Shown here one piece after another: positions 11,178-21,825 of a stretch of 64,000 bases of DNA (position 1 is its first letter; each line of letters starts with the position of its first letter). The stretch lies in contig VDFB02000003.1 of the NCBI GenBank assembly GCA_007258455.2, positions 38,663,084 to 38,727,083 on the forward strand. The letters run 5' to 3'. Source of the stretch: Sequoia sempervirens (taxonomy: Eukaryota; Streptophyta; Pinopsida; Cupressales; Cupressaceae). Below the pieces are notes generated by a model that was not told where the DNA came from, did no database searches, and was given only the letters and a program-made list of their open reading frames with translations. Position numbers and translations under genes: made by a program.

Positions 11178-13877
11178 TCTTGTGCAGTTTTTGCACACAC
11201 ACCCCGTTGAAAGCAGGGACCCTCTTTTGCTTTCACTTTTGTGTTTTGGGCCCTTTGATTTTGGGGATTTGCTTTGCCTTGGCATGAGCTTAAAGTGTTC
11301 ATCTTGCTTGCCTAAGTGATTCCCCTAAGTTGCATATTGAAAATCTTAAGTTTTGTGCCAAGTTCGGGTTTTTGCACTGTTTCGGGATTTTCCGCCCCGT
11401 CTGGATTTTCCCAAATTTCATTCAGACTCCGGCTAAATGCGATGGTTCAGGAATTTCTAGTCTTTGCGGAATTCCGCGTGGGTCAAATTTTTCTGGAAGT
11501 TCGTTGTCTTGTCGGGTTTCCGAACTTCTCCAGCTTGTCTTGTTGGCTTCGTTATTGCACCTTGGTTCGATCTCCGTGGCGAGTGTGGTTAAGTTTACGC
11601 GAATTTTGCACCATTTGCTCCCATCTTTCATTGTGTATTGCTTTTGCATTTGGGATTTGGTGATTTGGGCGTTTGGATTCATTGATTTGCTTGCTTGGGT
11701 GTTCGAATTGTCGTCTGTTGTTGCCATGATCAATTTCCACTTCATCAAATGGTATGTACATGTTGCCTTGCTTTTGATTGATGAATGTGAGTAGTGCTTT
11801 GACGTTATAGACTTGCTTGGAGTTTGAATTCCTGTGTGTTTGGGAATTTCGTGGCTTGCTCTGTGCGTTCATGGTTAAAATTTAGGGTTTCATGCCTAGG
11901 GCATCGCCATTTCATCTTGACTTGCTTTCGAATGAGCCTAGGATTCAAAGAAGATCTGTAGGAGGTTCAAGTTAAATGATTTCCGTACCTAGGGTCCTCA
12001 AATTTGTGGTTGTTTAATCAATTTGAGCGAAATCGTGAGAGGATGTCGATATTCGAGTTTTCTGTCAACCTCGGGATTTTCCTGCACTGGTGGATTTCCC
12101 CAGTTTTCCTGACCCTCTCCGTTTTCTCAAAATGTGCTAAAACTCTAGGACTTTGCCTTTTTCGCGGAATTTTGGTCTGGCCGGATTTTTCTGGATTTTT
12201 CTGGGAAGTGCTATGAAACTTGAAAATTGGATTAAATTGATGATTTTAATGATAGATTCTTATTATTCCATGCTCTAAATTGATAGATCACAATGTTTAT
12301 GCATCCTTTATTCATTTTTAATGATCAATGGTTGATTTTGTGCCTTCTTCGGGAAAATCCGTTGGCCTGGATTTCCCTGAAATTCCTTTATGGCCTGGAT
12401 TTCGCGGTTGGCTTGAAATCCCAGATTGTGAAGATTGCGCTTTAACAATATTTATGGGTTGATTTCGATCTGTGTTTGAATTTATTTGGATGATGAATAT
12501 ATTATTGATGATGGACTAATGCTAATTCTTCATGTTATAATGGATATTATTAATAGTGGTTTTTGTTGAGTGCAGGCTGAATTTAACTGGGTCATCAAGG
12601 AAATTCTGGAGATGAAATTGAATCTATGGAAAGGAAATTCAAAATATTGGCTACTCCACCCCTTGGCCGACTTGGTGAGGTGCGCTCAAGATAAGGAGGG
12701 AGGCAGTTAATGCAAGGTTACATCAAATTTTGTGCTTCCCTATTAATTTCCATGCATTGGTTCGAATTATATTGGAGATCCCAGGGCGACCTGGATTGAG
12801 TTCAAGTATTTAATGCTAATTTGTTTTATTTTGAATTCTCCTTGGGCCAACCTGTTTTATGGCCATTTATCATTAAACATTAGTTGGGCTGACTTGTTTG
12901 TGGCTATTTTATGATTGTAAATCCCAGCTTGGCCGACATGCTTTGGAGGTTCTTATAAATTTGGCATTTTGCCTCATTTGTAAGAGATAGAATAGAGAAC
13001 ATAGAATAGAAAGACAAATAGTTCTTAGAGCGAATTAAGCAGTAGAGTAGAGGTAGAAATTAGGTCATTCTGAGCAAGTGTTGTAACAAAACATTGGAAT
13101 TGTTGTAATTCGGTGATTCAATACAATTGAAGGCATTGTGATTTTTTGGTGATCTATTTTGTGTTAACTTATTTTGCATGGTTCTTATGATTCTATCTTT
13201 AAAATTGCTCAAAGTTAATAGATGTATGTTAAATCTGATTCAATGGTGTTTATGGTTTGATGCTTGAAGTGTTTGCAGTAGTCCTTGGTCCATACTTTTT
13301 GCAGCTAGCTGATTGTTAGTTGCTTTGCAAAGTTAGCCTGGACCTTTATATTCATTGTGCTTAGTTCAATTGTGAAGTTTATCCATTTCAATTGCAATTG
13401 GGTTTTCTTGGATGAATGTTCATGATATGAAAATCTTTAATGCCTTAGAAGATTGCACTATTTATGTGAGATTGCAGATTCATCTGGGTTAAGCAGGAAT
13501 TAGTTTATGAGGGATTGGTTCATTTCAAGTATTTCATCATTTGCATTGTTAATCTTAGGAGTAGTGTTAAATTTAGGAATCTCTTTGAAACCCTAACCTT
13601 TTGTTATTTCTTTATTATTTGGGTTAGATTTAGTATTGAAGTATCATTACATTGCCAAATCTGATAAGTTAAAGATTCAGTATTTGCTTGTAGTAAGGTC
13701 CCTTTGTGATTACCAATATTTTCACATTTATCACTGAGTTGTTTATACATTGTCAAGACCTGACATTAGAGACCTTGGGGTTGTCTCTTGAGGCTTGCTG
13801 ATAGAGATTTACCTTTTAAGAGAGATATGATTTCATATTCTATCTGAGTTGTTGTTTTGCAAAAAACATCATCAATA
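11178..13877 (+). repeat. element B 5' LTR
   Basis: 2700 bp, matching 21826-24527 throughout. Its tips are slightly decayed (TCTTG at the start, CAATA at the end). A TATAAAT box lies at 12954-12960, preceded by a GCCGAC box (12932-12937) and four further degenerate GGCCGAC-like copies from about 12664. The start region downstream contains GGCATTTTGCC. Open frames in this LTR recur in both copies but have no domain and are not called as genes. Confidence 0.92.
12932..12980 (+). promoter_or_regulatory. element B core promoter (5' LTR)
   Basis: GCCGAC at 12932-12937, TATAAAT at 12954-12960 and the small palindromic segment GGCATTTTGCC just downstream. The same arrangement is at 23579-23627 in the 3' LTR. 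The transcription start is inferred, not shown. Confidence 0.55.
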
Positions 13878-13900
13878 GATTGGAGCTAGAAGGAGGTCTT
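13878..13900 (+). other. element B putative primer-binding site
   Basis: Three bases after the LTR end comes TGGAGCTAGAAGGAGG. The leading TGG fits pairing with a tRNA CCA end, but I could not assign the tRNA. There is no match to the initiator-Met site used by A and D. Confidence 0.4.
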
Positions 13901-13902
13901 GA

Positions 13903-15990
13903 ATAAGCAAGCTGGATCGATTTTTGTCTACTATCTCTCCTGAAAGATTCAGAAGAAGAACCAGATCTACTCCAAGAGAAGAGGAATTTCAAGAATTACC
14001 AGCCCCTACTAGGTCAAGAAGGATCAATAGAAGGGGAGAATCATCATCCACCCAACCACCTCCATCATCTCCATCATTCTTATCTTCATCAAATTCATCT
14101 GAGTCTGAGTCTGAGGACATTCCCATCCAACAACCTCAGCCAGCCATAAATCAACCATTACCACTCCCACCTCCACAAATGGCTTTCCTAGCCAATAACC
14201 CATCTCCATTTACCTTTGCCAATTACAATGTGTTTCCCAAGAATCCTAAGCACTTTTGTTCAAAGTTCCATGTTAATGATCCCAATAGAACTGTTGAGGA
14301 ACACATCAGGATCTTTCAGACTAGCCTTAAGGATAGGGGAATCAATCATGAGGATGTAGCATGTATACTGTTTCCTTATTCCTTAGGAGAAGATGCATTC
14401 TATTGGTACAATCACTTACCTGTCGGGTCTATCCAGCATTGGAATGAACTAGAGACTGCATTCCTGCAAAATTTTAGGATCCCCATTAGTACCAATGAGC
14501 TCTATCTTTAGTTCACTAATGTTAAAAGATAATTCAATGAGCGTATATGGTTCTTTAACAATAGGTTTCATTGTGCCTATACCCAACTGCAGGCCCCCTA
14601 TGCTGTTGATGAAGCCACTGCTTTAGAAGTCTATTATGAGGGACTTGACAATCTGATAGCCACCTTCATGAAATGGAGAAACAATCCTCCTAATACCCTA
14701 CTTGATGCATATGCAAAGGTTGTAAAGGTTAGCACTGCCTTAAGACAACATTTGTTTGAACCTTTACCATCATTAGGACCTGTTGCTCACCCTGGGAAGG
14801 TCCCAACTCTCAATCAGGCTCTCACCAATCATACTCCCATCATGAATCTGGTTCCTCAGTTGCCTATGGTCCCCCACCCAGGGCCTCCAATGAGTCAAAT
14901 GCCACCTACATTTAGCTATCCCCAGCAAAATGCAAATCGGCCTCTTCATCCACAATCTCATGCTAGCTATCCCCCATATCTGCATAATTCTGAAGTTTTG
15001 AACCAGTCATTAAATACCAGCACTGCAGTAGGATATCCCCAAAATAATGTGAGCCAACCTCCATATAGAAATCCTGACCAGGAGAGACTGGATGACTTGA
15101 CCGAACAAGTGAAGAAGCTAAATATGGAGGTAACTTACTTGAGGAACCAGAACAGTCAATTGCAAGCTGCTCAGAGAAATATGCAGTCCAATCAGAGCAG
15201 AGAAAGTCGAGAAAATCAACAAGGACAACACTTTGATAAAGGGAAACATCTTAAAAGAGGATATAATAATGACAGAGGGTTTAACAACGAAAAAGGATAT
15301 AGTGATGACATAGGATATAATAGTGACAGAGGACAAAATTATGATAAAGGACAATCCTCAAGCCATAACTTTGATAGAGGACAAGGTGGTGGACAAGGGT
15401 TCGACAGGAGACAGCCACCCAGACAAAACATGACTTGGAATACAAGGCCTAACAATAGAGGAGTCCCCACCCCATTGGATCAACTAGTCAATCAAGAGAA
15501 ACCTCCAAGTGGTGTATATTTAGCTGAAGCTTCTTTATCAGGATGGTGTAGGCTCCATAAAAAAAGTTAGCATTATAAGCTAGATTGTCAAGAATTCCAG
15601 ACGGCAGCTTCAATCTTCCAGTATGAAGTGGAGAATAATGCAGGTAGTTAGGAAATGGTGCCATCTACTCCCTATGATTCACCAGTGTTGGTACTAAATC
15701 ATGCTCCCTTCCCATAGAGCACAGAAAATGTACCTGAAGAAGAATCAGACCAGCTCAAGGAAGAGGCATATCAAGTGTGCAATGGAGATGAGATTTCACA
15801 GTTGTTTGATGAAAATCTAGTAAATGACAATGGCCCCTTGGATGAAGAAGAAGCTTATGTTGAAGAGGTACAAAATTTCCATAGGCCCGTTAAGAAGTAT
15901 GATTTGAGAGACATGCCACATAGACATCCACAGGCTGGAGGCCCCTTCACCACCTCCATTCCACCAAAAAACTTCACCCTCCTCCAAATC
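13903..15990 (+). pseudogene. element B gag
   Basis: The frame opens after a TGA at 13900 and begins ATA AGC AAG, suggesting that the original ATG became ATA at 13903. It encodes a Ser/Arg/Pro-rich N-terminus, then the gag core (about 14210-14510) with AFYWYNHLPVGSIQHW, then stops TAG 14509 and TAA 14530. The same frame resumes through GLDNLIATFMKWRNNPP, a Gln/Pro-rich hinge, a coiled-coil-like stretch (about 15085-15200) and a DRGY/DKGQ repeat region (15240-15400). A zinc-knuckle-like WCRLHKKS-x-HYKLDC at 15548-15595 has His for the second Cys and is broken by TAG 15568. Further stops follow near 15648 and 15714, and a frameshift near 15975-16000 leads into the protease frame. Confidence 0.82.
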
Positions 15991-16010
15991 CTAATGCCAA
16001 CAACAATCCA

Positions 16011-16775
16011 TTGTATCCTCATGCGTCTAAGAAATATCTATCAAAGGAAGGACAAGCACAGATGGACATGTCAAAAGGAAGGAGTGTTGAAGCAGGCAAA
16101 GACAGGGTGGTGGACTATCCAAAAGAGACTCCTACTAATCTAGGTGAAGAACAATTGGCCATATATGTTGCAGAAGAACTCAAGAAGCTAAAGGTAAGTC
16201 TCTCTGCATTTGAATTATTGAGAGTTCCAACCATTACGAATGCAGTTCTAGGAGTTTATAATGCAAATTCCATATCACAAGATAGATCAGTTAGTGAAAG
16301 TATCAATAAAGTATCTAGCTCTAAAACAGTAGGAAGGAAAAATCAGACTCATAATCAAGTTCATGTGCCTCTTGGAGATAAGGGAAAAGAGAAAGATAGG
16401 ACTCGGGTTGCTCAGGTAGATACTCCCTTAACTTTGTTTCAAGGGAAAACGGAGACTCCTCCATTCCTGATTTATGTTCATATATTTGGTAAGCACTTGC
16501 ACAATTGCTTGTTAGATTCAGGTGCTTCCACCAATGTAATGCCCTTTGGTGTCTATCGAGCTTTGGGTATTACTCCTGCTGATTCCCAAAAAAAAGTTAC
16601 ACAATTGGATAGAACTGAAGTTAATGTTGTAGGGGAATTAAACATGATTCATATGCAGGTTGCTTATGACCCTAGGATTCAGCAGGTTATTAATATACAG
16701 GTAGCTGATATACCTGATGCTTATGGCCTGATTTTGGGAAGAGACTTCACCAGGGCCTTGAATGGATATGTCTAG
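16011..16775 (+). pseudogene. element B protease region
   Basis: Open segment of the pol frame. Residues of the retropepsin are clear: LLDSGASTNVMPFGVYRALG with catalytic Asp at 16515-16517, and the C-terminal AYGLILGRDFTRAL. It processes the gag-pol polyprotein in working members of the family. The segment ends at a TAG (16773) where Gln is expected. The upstream part is a Lys/Glu-rich linker. Confidence 0.85.
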
Positions 16776-17384
16776 ACTAATAACTCTCATATGTGGCTTC
16801 CCTGGAAGGGAGTGCCAAACCAGATTAGAATTGAAAGAGAACCTAGGATGAGGTACATGATTACAGAATATCAGAACACCTCCAATGAAATTCTAATATC
16901 TAAAGTAAGTATGGGTAACTATGTGCTTGCAACCCCTTTTGAGGAGTCAGATGTAGAGGAAGTCCTTATGTTCCATACTGCGCCTATTGATCTCACAGCA
17001 GAATCCAGTGGTACTGAAGCCTTGGTAGAACCAGTTGAAAATGAAGATCTTGAAGATAATCAGCTCAATTTACTAGATAAATTCTAGGAATTCATTCAGA
17101 AGTGCATTGAAGATCAGATTCAATTGGGTAGGGAAATGAATTTCAGAGATTTGCTTTTGCCAAATTGGTGCAGGGTCCATAATGCCTCTCATTCGGAACT
17201 GGATTGTTGCTTATGCCAGACTGCAGTAGAACACGTGCAAAAGTGTATCAACCCCACTCTAGCAGTCAAAATTAATATATAGAATGTCCAAGAGGACCCT
17301 AAGGAGAAGAAAGTGATGCTTTCTGAGGAACCTTCAAGCAGCAACAGTGCAAGAGATACAACAAGGAAGTCTATAGTGGCGGGT
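16776..17384 (+). pseudogene. element B protease-RNase H linker with second zinc-knuckle-like motif
   Basis: Same frame as the protease, with stops at 17085 and about 17280. An acidic region is followed at about 17164-17205 by WCRVHNASHSELDC, which parallels the gag motif WCRLHKKSxHYKLDC: C-x2-H-x3/4-H-x4-C, each followed within a few residues by QTA. This looks like a duplicated knuckle placed between protease and RNase H. Confidence 0.6.
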
Positions 17385-17790
17385 TGTTGGACTTTAAGAT
17401 TTGATGGACCCAAATCAAAGCAAGGAGCTGGGGCAGGATTTGAGCTAATCAGTCCAAAAGGTAAGACATTCTTTGCTACTCATAGAGTTCAATTTCATTG
17501 TACGAATAATGTAGCAAAATATGAAGCTTTGGTACATGGGCTGTTAATGGCATTAAAGAAAAAGGTTAAGATTTTGCAAGTTTTCGGGGATTCTGAGTTA
17601 GTGGTTAAGCAAGTTAGGAGACAATACTCTTGTTATGACAGAAGTATGACCAATTAAGACATAGAGTATGGGACCTTATTGAAGGGTTTGATGCTTTCAA
17701 CATTCAATTGATCCCGCGAAGTAAGAACCAGATAGCTGACTCCCTTGCTCAGGTAGCTAGTACATTGCAACCTCTGTCTCTTTCTGGATT
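17385..17790 (+). pseudogene. element B archaeal-type RNase H (aRNH)
   Basis: WTLRFDGPKSKQGAGAGFEL, NNVAKYEALVHGLLMAL and FGDSELVVKQV carry the Asp, Glu and Asp of an RNase H of the archaeal/plant type found in Tat-like gypsy elements. After a one-base frameshift near 17640, SKNQIADSLAQVAS supplies the last Asp. It removes RNA from the RNA/DNA hybrid during reverse transcription. It lies before RT here, not between gypsy RNase H and integrase as I know it from Ogre and Retand. Confidence 0.82.
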
Positions 17791-18100
17791 GAAGAAGTTT
17801 ACAGTGGAATTAACCCCAGTACCTTCAGTGCCTGACAATGTCACCAACTTCTAGGTATTTGAAGATGATAAGCATATTTTAGATTTTATCACAAGTACAA
17901 ATGTTTTTTCTTCTCAAATTATAGATGAAACTGAAGTCCAAGAAGTAGAGATGGATTTGGAAGGGGTAATCAATCTGAAGAACAATACTATTCCAAGAGG
18001 GATGGTACAATTAGAAAGGATTTTTGATCCAGATAAGGTCAGAGATCAGGAACAAGATGCCAAGAAAGATTCCATCAGTGGATAATGTGGAAAGTATAAT

Positions 18101-19158
18101 ATGGGAACTCATGAGGATGTCGGGAATGTCTTCATTGGCAAAGTATGCACTCCAGAAGAGAGGAAAGGAATAATCGATGCATTACATAGATATCCGGATG
18201 TGATAGCCTGGAGTTATGAAGAATTGAAGACCTATGACACATCAATCATAACTCACACTATCCCTCTCAATCTAGGAGCAAAACCTTTTAGGCAGAGGCA
18301 AAGGCAAATCAATGCTCTACTAGAACCCATAATTCAGAAAGAAGTGCAGAAGCTGCTATCTGCCAGAATCATATTTCCAGTTAGACATTCAACTTGGGTT
18401 GCGAACTTGGTTCCAGTACGAAAGAAGAATGGTGAAATCAAGCTATGTGTAGATTTTAGGAACCTCAACAGAGCATCAGAAAAGGATAATTATCCAGTAC
18501 CTTCACTGGATGAAGTACTTCAGATTGTCAATGGATCTCAGATGATGTCTTTCTTGGATAGCTATTCAGGATACAACCAGGTCATGGTGCAGTATGAAGA
18601 TAGACATAAAACTGCTTTCACCACCAAGTGGAGAACTTTTGCCTACAGAAGAATTCCCTTCAGTTTGATTAATGTTGGAGCCACATTTCAAAGGTCAATG
18701 GACATTGCGTTTAAGGACATAATTGGTAAGTGCATAATTATTTATATGGATGATCTGACAGTCTTTTCCAAGAAGAGAGGTGATCATATCACATATTTGT
18801 GCAAGGTGTTTTAGAAGTGCAAGGAATTCGGTATATCTCTCAATCCAAAGAAATGCATCTTTGGAGTCACAGAGGGAAAATTGTTGGGACACGTTATCTC
18901 TAAGAAAGGAATTTCCATTGATCCAGAACGAGTGGAAGCTATACTCAAGATCCTGCCACCTGCTAGCAAGAAAGAAATGAAATCATTCTTTGGTAAGATC
19001 AACTTTGTAAGGAAGTTCATCACTGGATTCGCAGAAATAGTCAAGCCATTGAATGCAATGTTGAAGCAGGAGGCCAAAGTTGAATGGAATGCAGAAGCTA
19101 ATGAAGCATTTGCAGAGATAAAAAGGGCCATTGTTGAAGCTCCGATTTTGGTGAGTCC
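18101..19158 (+). pseudogene. element B reverse transcriptase
   Basis: The frame from about 17645 continues through TAG about 17852 and TAA about 18081. RT motifs are in order: LVPVRKKNGEIKLCVDFRNL, SFLDSYSGYNQV, TAFTTKW, IIIYMDDLTVFSK (catalytic YMDD near 18742), GISLNPKKCIFG and GKLLGHVISKKGI. A TAG at 18812 interrupts the frame after the YMDD. The normal GLSNVGATFQ phrase reads SLINVGATFQ. All gypsy RT blocks are recognisable, but the gene is inactive. Confidence 0.92.
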
Positions 19159-19560
19159 AGATTATGCTAAGCCATTCTATATATATTCATTTGTGTCTGA
19201 TCACTCATGTGCTACTATGTTGACCCAAAAGTCTGATCAAGGAAATGAACATCCCATAGCATTCATGAGTGCACCATTGAAAGATGTTGAATTGAGTTAC
19301 CCAAGTGTGGAGAAGCAGGCTTATGCCTTGGTCAGAGTTGTGAAGAAATTTAGATATTATATTCTCAGAAATAAGGTGTTTGCAATAGTTCATGATCCTG
19401 CAGTCAAGCAGTTGTTGATGCAAAATGAGCTAGAGGAACGCAGAACCAAGTGGGTAACTATGTTACAAGAATATGATATTGAGATTCAACCCATGAAGCT
19501 GGTAAGAGGACAAGGACTTACAAGGACAATGGCAGAAATAGGCCCTAATCTTGCAACCCA
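19159..19560 (+). pseudogene. element B degenerate gypsy RNase H
   Basis: The usual gypsy RNase H fold region follows RT: PFYIYSFVSDHSCATMLTQ, PIAFMSAPLKDVELSY, VEKQAYALVRVVKKFRYYIL and RRTKWVTMLQEYDIEIQPMK. The expected first Asp (usually DAS) is replaced, the final AD pair is gone (GQGLTRTMA), and only the Glu remains clear. Such decay is known where a second RNase H has been acquired and the old one serves as a structural connection domain. Confidence 0.75.
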
Positions 19561-19699
19561 ACATTACAATCTAGAAGATGTCTCCCTTGGGGAATGGTAT
19601 GATGATATCGTTCATTATCTCCTGACTCAAAAGTGTCCTAACCATCTGAATGCAGTACAAAGAAGGGCCCTATGTTTGAAGAGTGACAGTTTCATGCTG

Positions 19700-20848
19700 A
19701 AGGGAGCTATCTTATATAAAAGAAATCATGAAGGCATCTACTTGAGGTGCTTGGGAAGACAGGAAGCTGAGAGAGTCGTGGCTGAATTTCATGATAGATA
19801 TGGTACTGGCCATGGATCTACACATTCTACTGCAAACCAAATTCTAAGGGCTAGTTATTATTGGCCTACATTGTTCAAGGATACACACAGTCATGTCAGA
19901 ACTTTCCACGTGTGCCAGACTGCAGCAACCAGAGAGAAGTATGCAGCTCTTCCACTTCAGCCGGTCTTTGAGGTAAAACCTTTTGCATAGTGGGGGATGG
20001 ACTTGATAGGTCCCATCAATCCACCTTCTTCTATTGGTCACAGGTATATTCTCACCATTACTGATTACTTTACACGATGGACTAAAGCTCTTGCATGCAA
20101 ACAGTGTACTTCTAAAGTGGTAATAGATTTCATTGAATCAGGTATTATCAATCGCTTTGGATGTCCTTTATCTTTAGTTTGTGATAATGGTCCTGCATTT
20201 GCATTATTGAAATTTTCCAATTGGCCCTTTGATCATGGGATTATAATAAATTTTGCATCTAATTACTATCCACAAGGTAATGGGTTGGCTGAGTCTTCCA
20301 ATAAAAACCTTTTAACAGTCATCTGTAAGTTACTAGAGAAGAATCCCAAGGATTGACACACTCAACTTAGATTTTCTCCCTGGGCAGATCACACAAGACA
20401 AAAGAATTCCATAGGGACCTCCCCTTATCATCTTGTGTATGGCTTGGAACCTATATTCCCAATTCAATTGAGGATCCCTACTTTACAGTTCATTAATGAG
20501 TATTATGATGAAGGAAATAGGTGTGAGGCCTGCCTACAGGAGTCGTTACACCTTGAAGAAAGAAGAGATGAAGCCTTAGAAAACTTTGCTAAACATCACG
20601 GTGTAGTCAAAAAGTAGTTTGATAAAAAAGCCAAGGTAAAAGTCTTTAGGATATCTGACTTGGTTCTCTACTGGGATAAAGCTCGTGACCGTAAGGGGGA
20701 GCATGGTAAATTTGACAAACTTTGGCTTGGCCCTTAATATATTTTAGAAATCCTGGGAGATAATGCTTTCCACTTGAAAACTCTCACTGGGGAGGATATC
20801 CCACTTCCTGTCAATGGGCAGTATTTGAAGCATTATTTCCAGTCTTGA
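19700..20848 (+). pseudogene. element B integrase and C-terminal module
   Basis: The zinc region keeps EFHDRYGTGHG and ASYYWPTLFKD, but the first Cys of the C-x2-C pair is lost (RTFHVCQ). The catalytic core has GMDLIGPINPPSS, VCDNGPAFA and YYPQGNGLAESSNK, i.e. the D, D and E. Stops are TAG 19988, TGA 20354, TAG 20615 and TAA about 20736. The C-terminus (WDKARDRKGEHGKFDKLWLG) is a GPY/F-like module. The polyprotein ends at TGA 20846. Confidence 0.88.
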
Positions 20849-21825
20849 GTTGTTTTTAGCTCTTTTCCTGTACATAGTTAGATTAGGTTTTTCTTTTTGT
20901 TATGTTTTGTTTTGTTTTGGTTAGAGTAGGTTTCCCTTTCTGTTTTTTCTTTTGTTTGTTTTGGTTAGTTTGGGTTTGCTTTCGGTTTGGTTTGTTTTGC
21001 TCTACTCTTGCTTTGGAGGTTTTCTTGTTTTCTTTGGAATGTGTTGCACCTGCATAGCAAATATTCTTTTGTCTGGGACTGTTTTGAGTATTTCCTTGAT
21101 GAACTTTAATCCTATGTCTTGGAAGGATGGTTGAGGTCTTTGTTATCATCATGCAGTCTAAATTTCTGATTTAAAGATGATGGGTCACTGATTTGATTTG
21201 AATTTGAAGTATTATGAAATATTATACATCTTATACATCTTAAAAATCCTAAGGTTGTTGTAGGATCTTTGTGAGGTCTTGTCAGGTGAAAAATCTTATT
21301 TCTGCTTCAATGCCACTGTGGTTCTCAGTCCTGAGTGTGACTTCATTGTTCACAGGTTGAAAAGAAAAATGAAAAGAAAAGAATACCAAAAGAGAAGAAA
21401 AGAAAAAATATTGAAAATCAAATGAATTCAACTTATCAGGGGTGTCTGAATATCTCTATCGGGGCTATGAAGGCTTGGCTGGAAATAGAGCTATGTTCGG
21501 AAGAATCATAGCGATAACCTCATCGGGGCTATAGACGCCTGACTAGAAACGAGGCCCTATCCAGGTTGCTTTTGGAGTTAGAATCTTTACATAGCTTGAC
21601 CTGATTGAACTTGGTTTCTGCAGTAGCTCAAGGAGGGAAATGAACTCATGTGCACACACTTGGATTTTCAGTCTATGGAAGGTTTAGTCCACATTTGGTT
21701 CTAATTCCTTAATCTTGCATTTTGATTTGTTTTTCTGATAGTGAAATCGAAACCAGAGATTTTGGGTTCATGATTCTTGTCCATCATCAAATGCTTTGGA
21801 GCATTTTCCTAGCAGAGTCACCATT
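20849..21825 (+). other. element B 3' spacer
   Basis: Non-coding. A T/G-rich run (20880-21010), a GA-rich run (21357-21412) and an imperfect repeat with the phrase ATCGGGGCTAT near 21455 and 21522 are visible. A purine-rich AAGGAGGGAAATG at 21629-21641 is the best polypurine candidate, but it is 185 bases from the LTR. The bases abutting the LTR (AGCAGAGTCACCATT) are not purine-only. Confidence 0.6.

Noticed and set aside
10883..11287. 134-codon plus-strand frame across the GC-rich patch
   Set aside because: It runs across the A/B junction into the B LTR, so it cannot be an original gene; only the patch itself is of interest.
11316..11872. Long frames on both strands of the element B LTR, repeated at 21964-22520
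   Set aside because: They recur because the LTR is duplicated; no start context or domain, and the two copies differ by frame-breaking changes.
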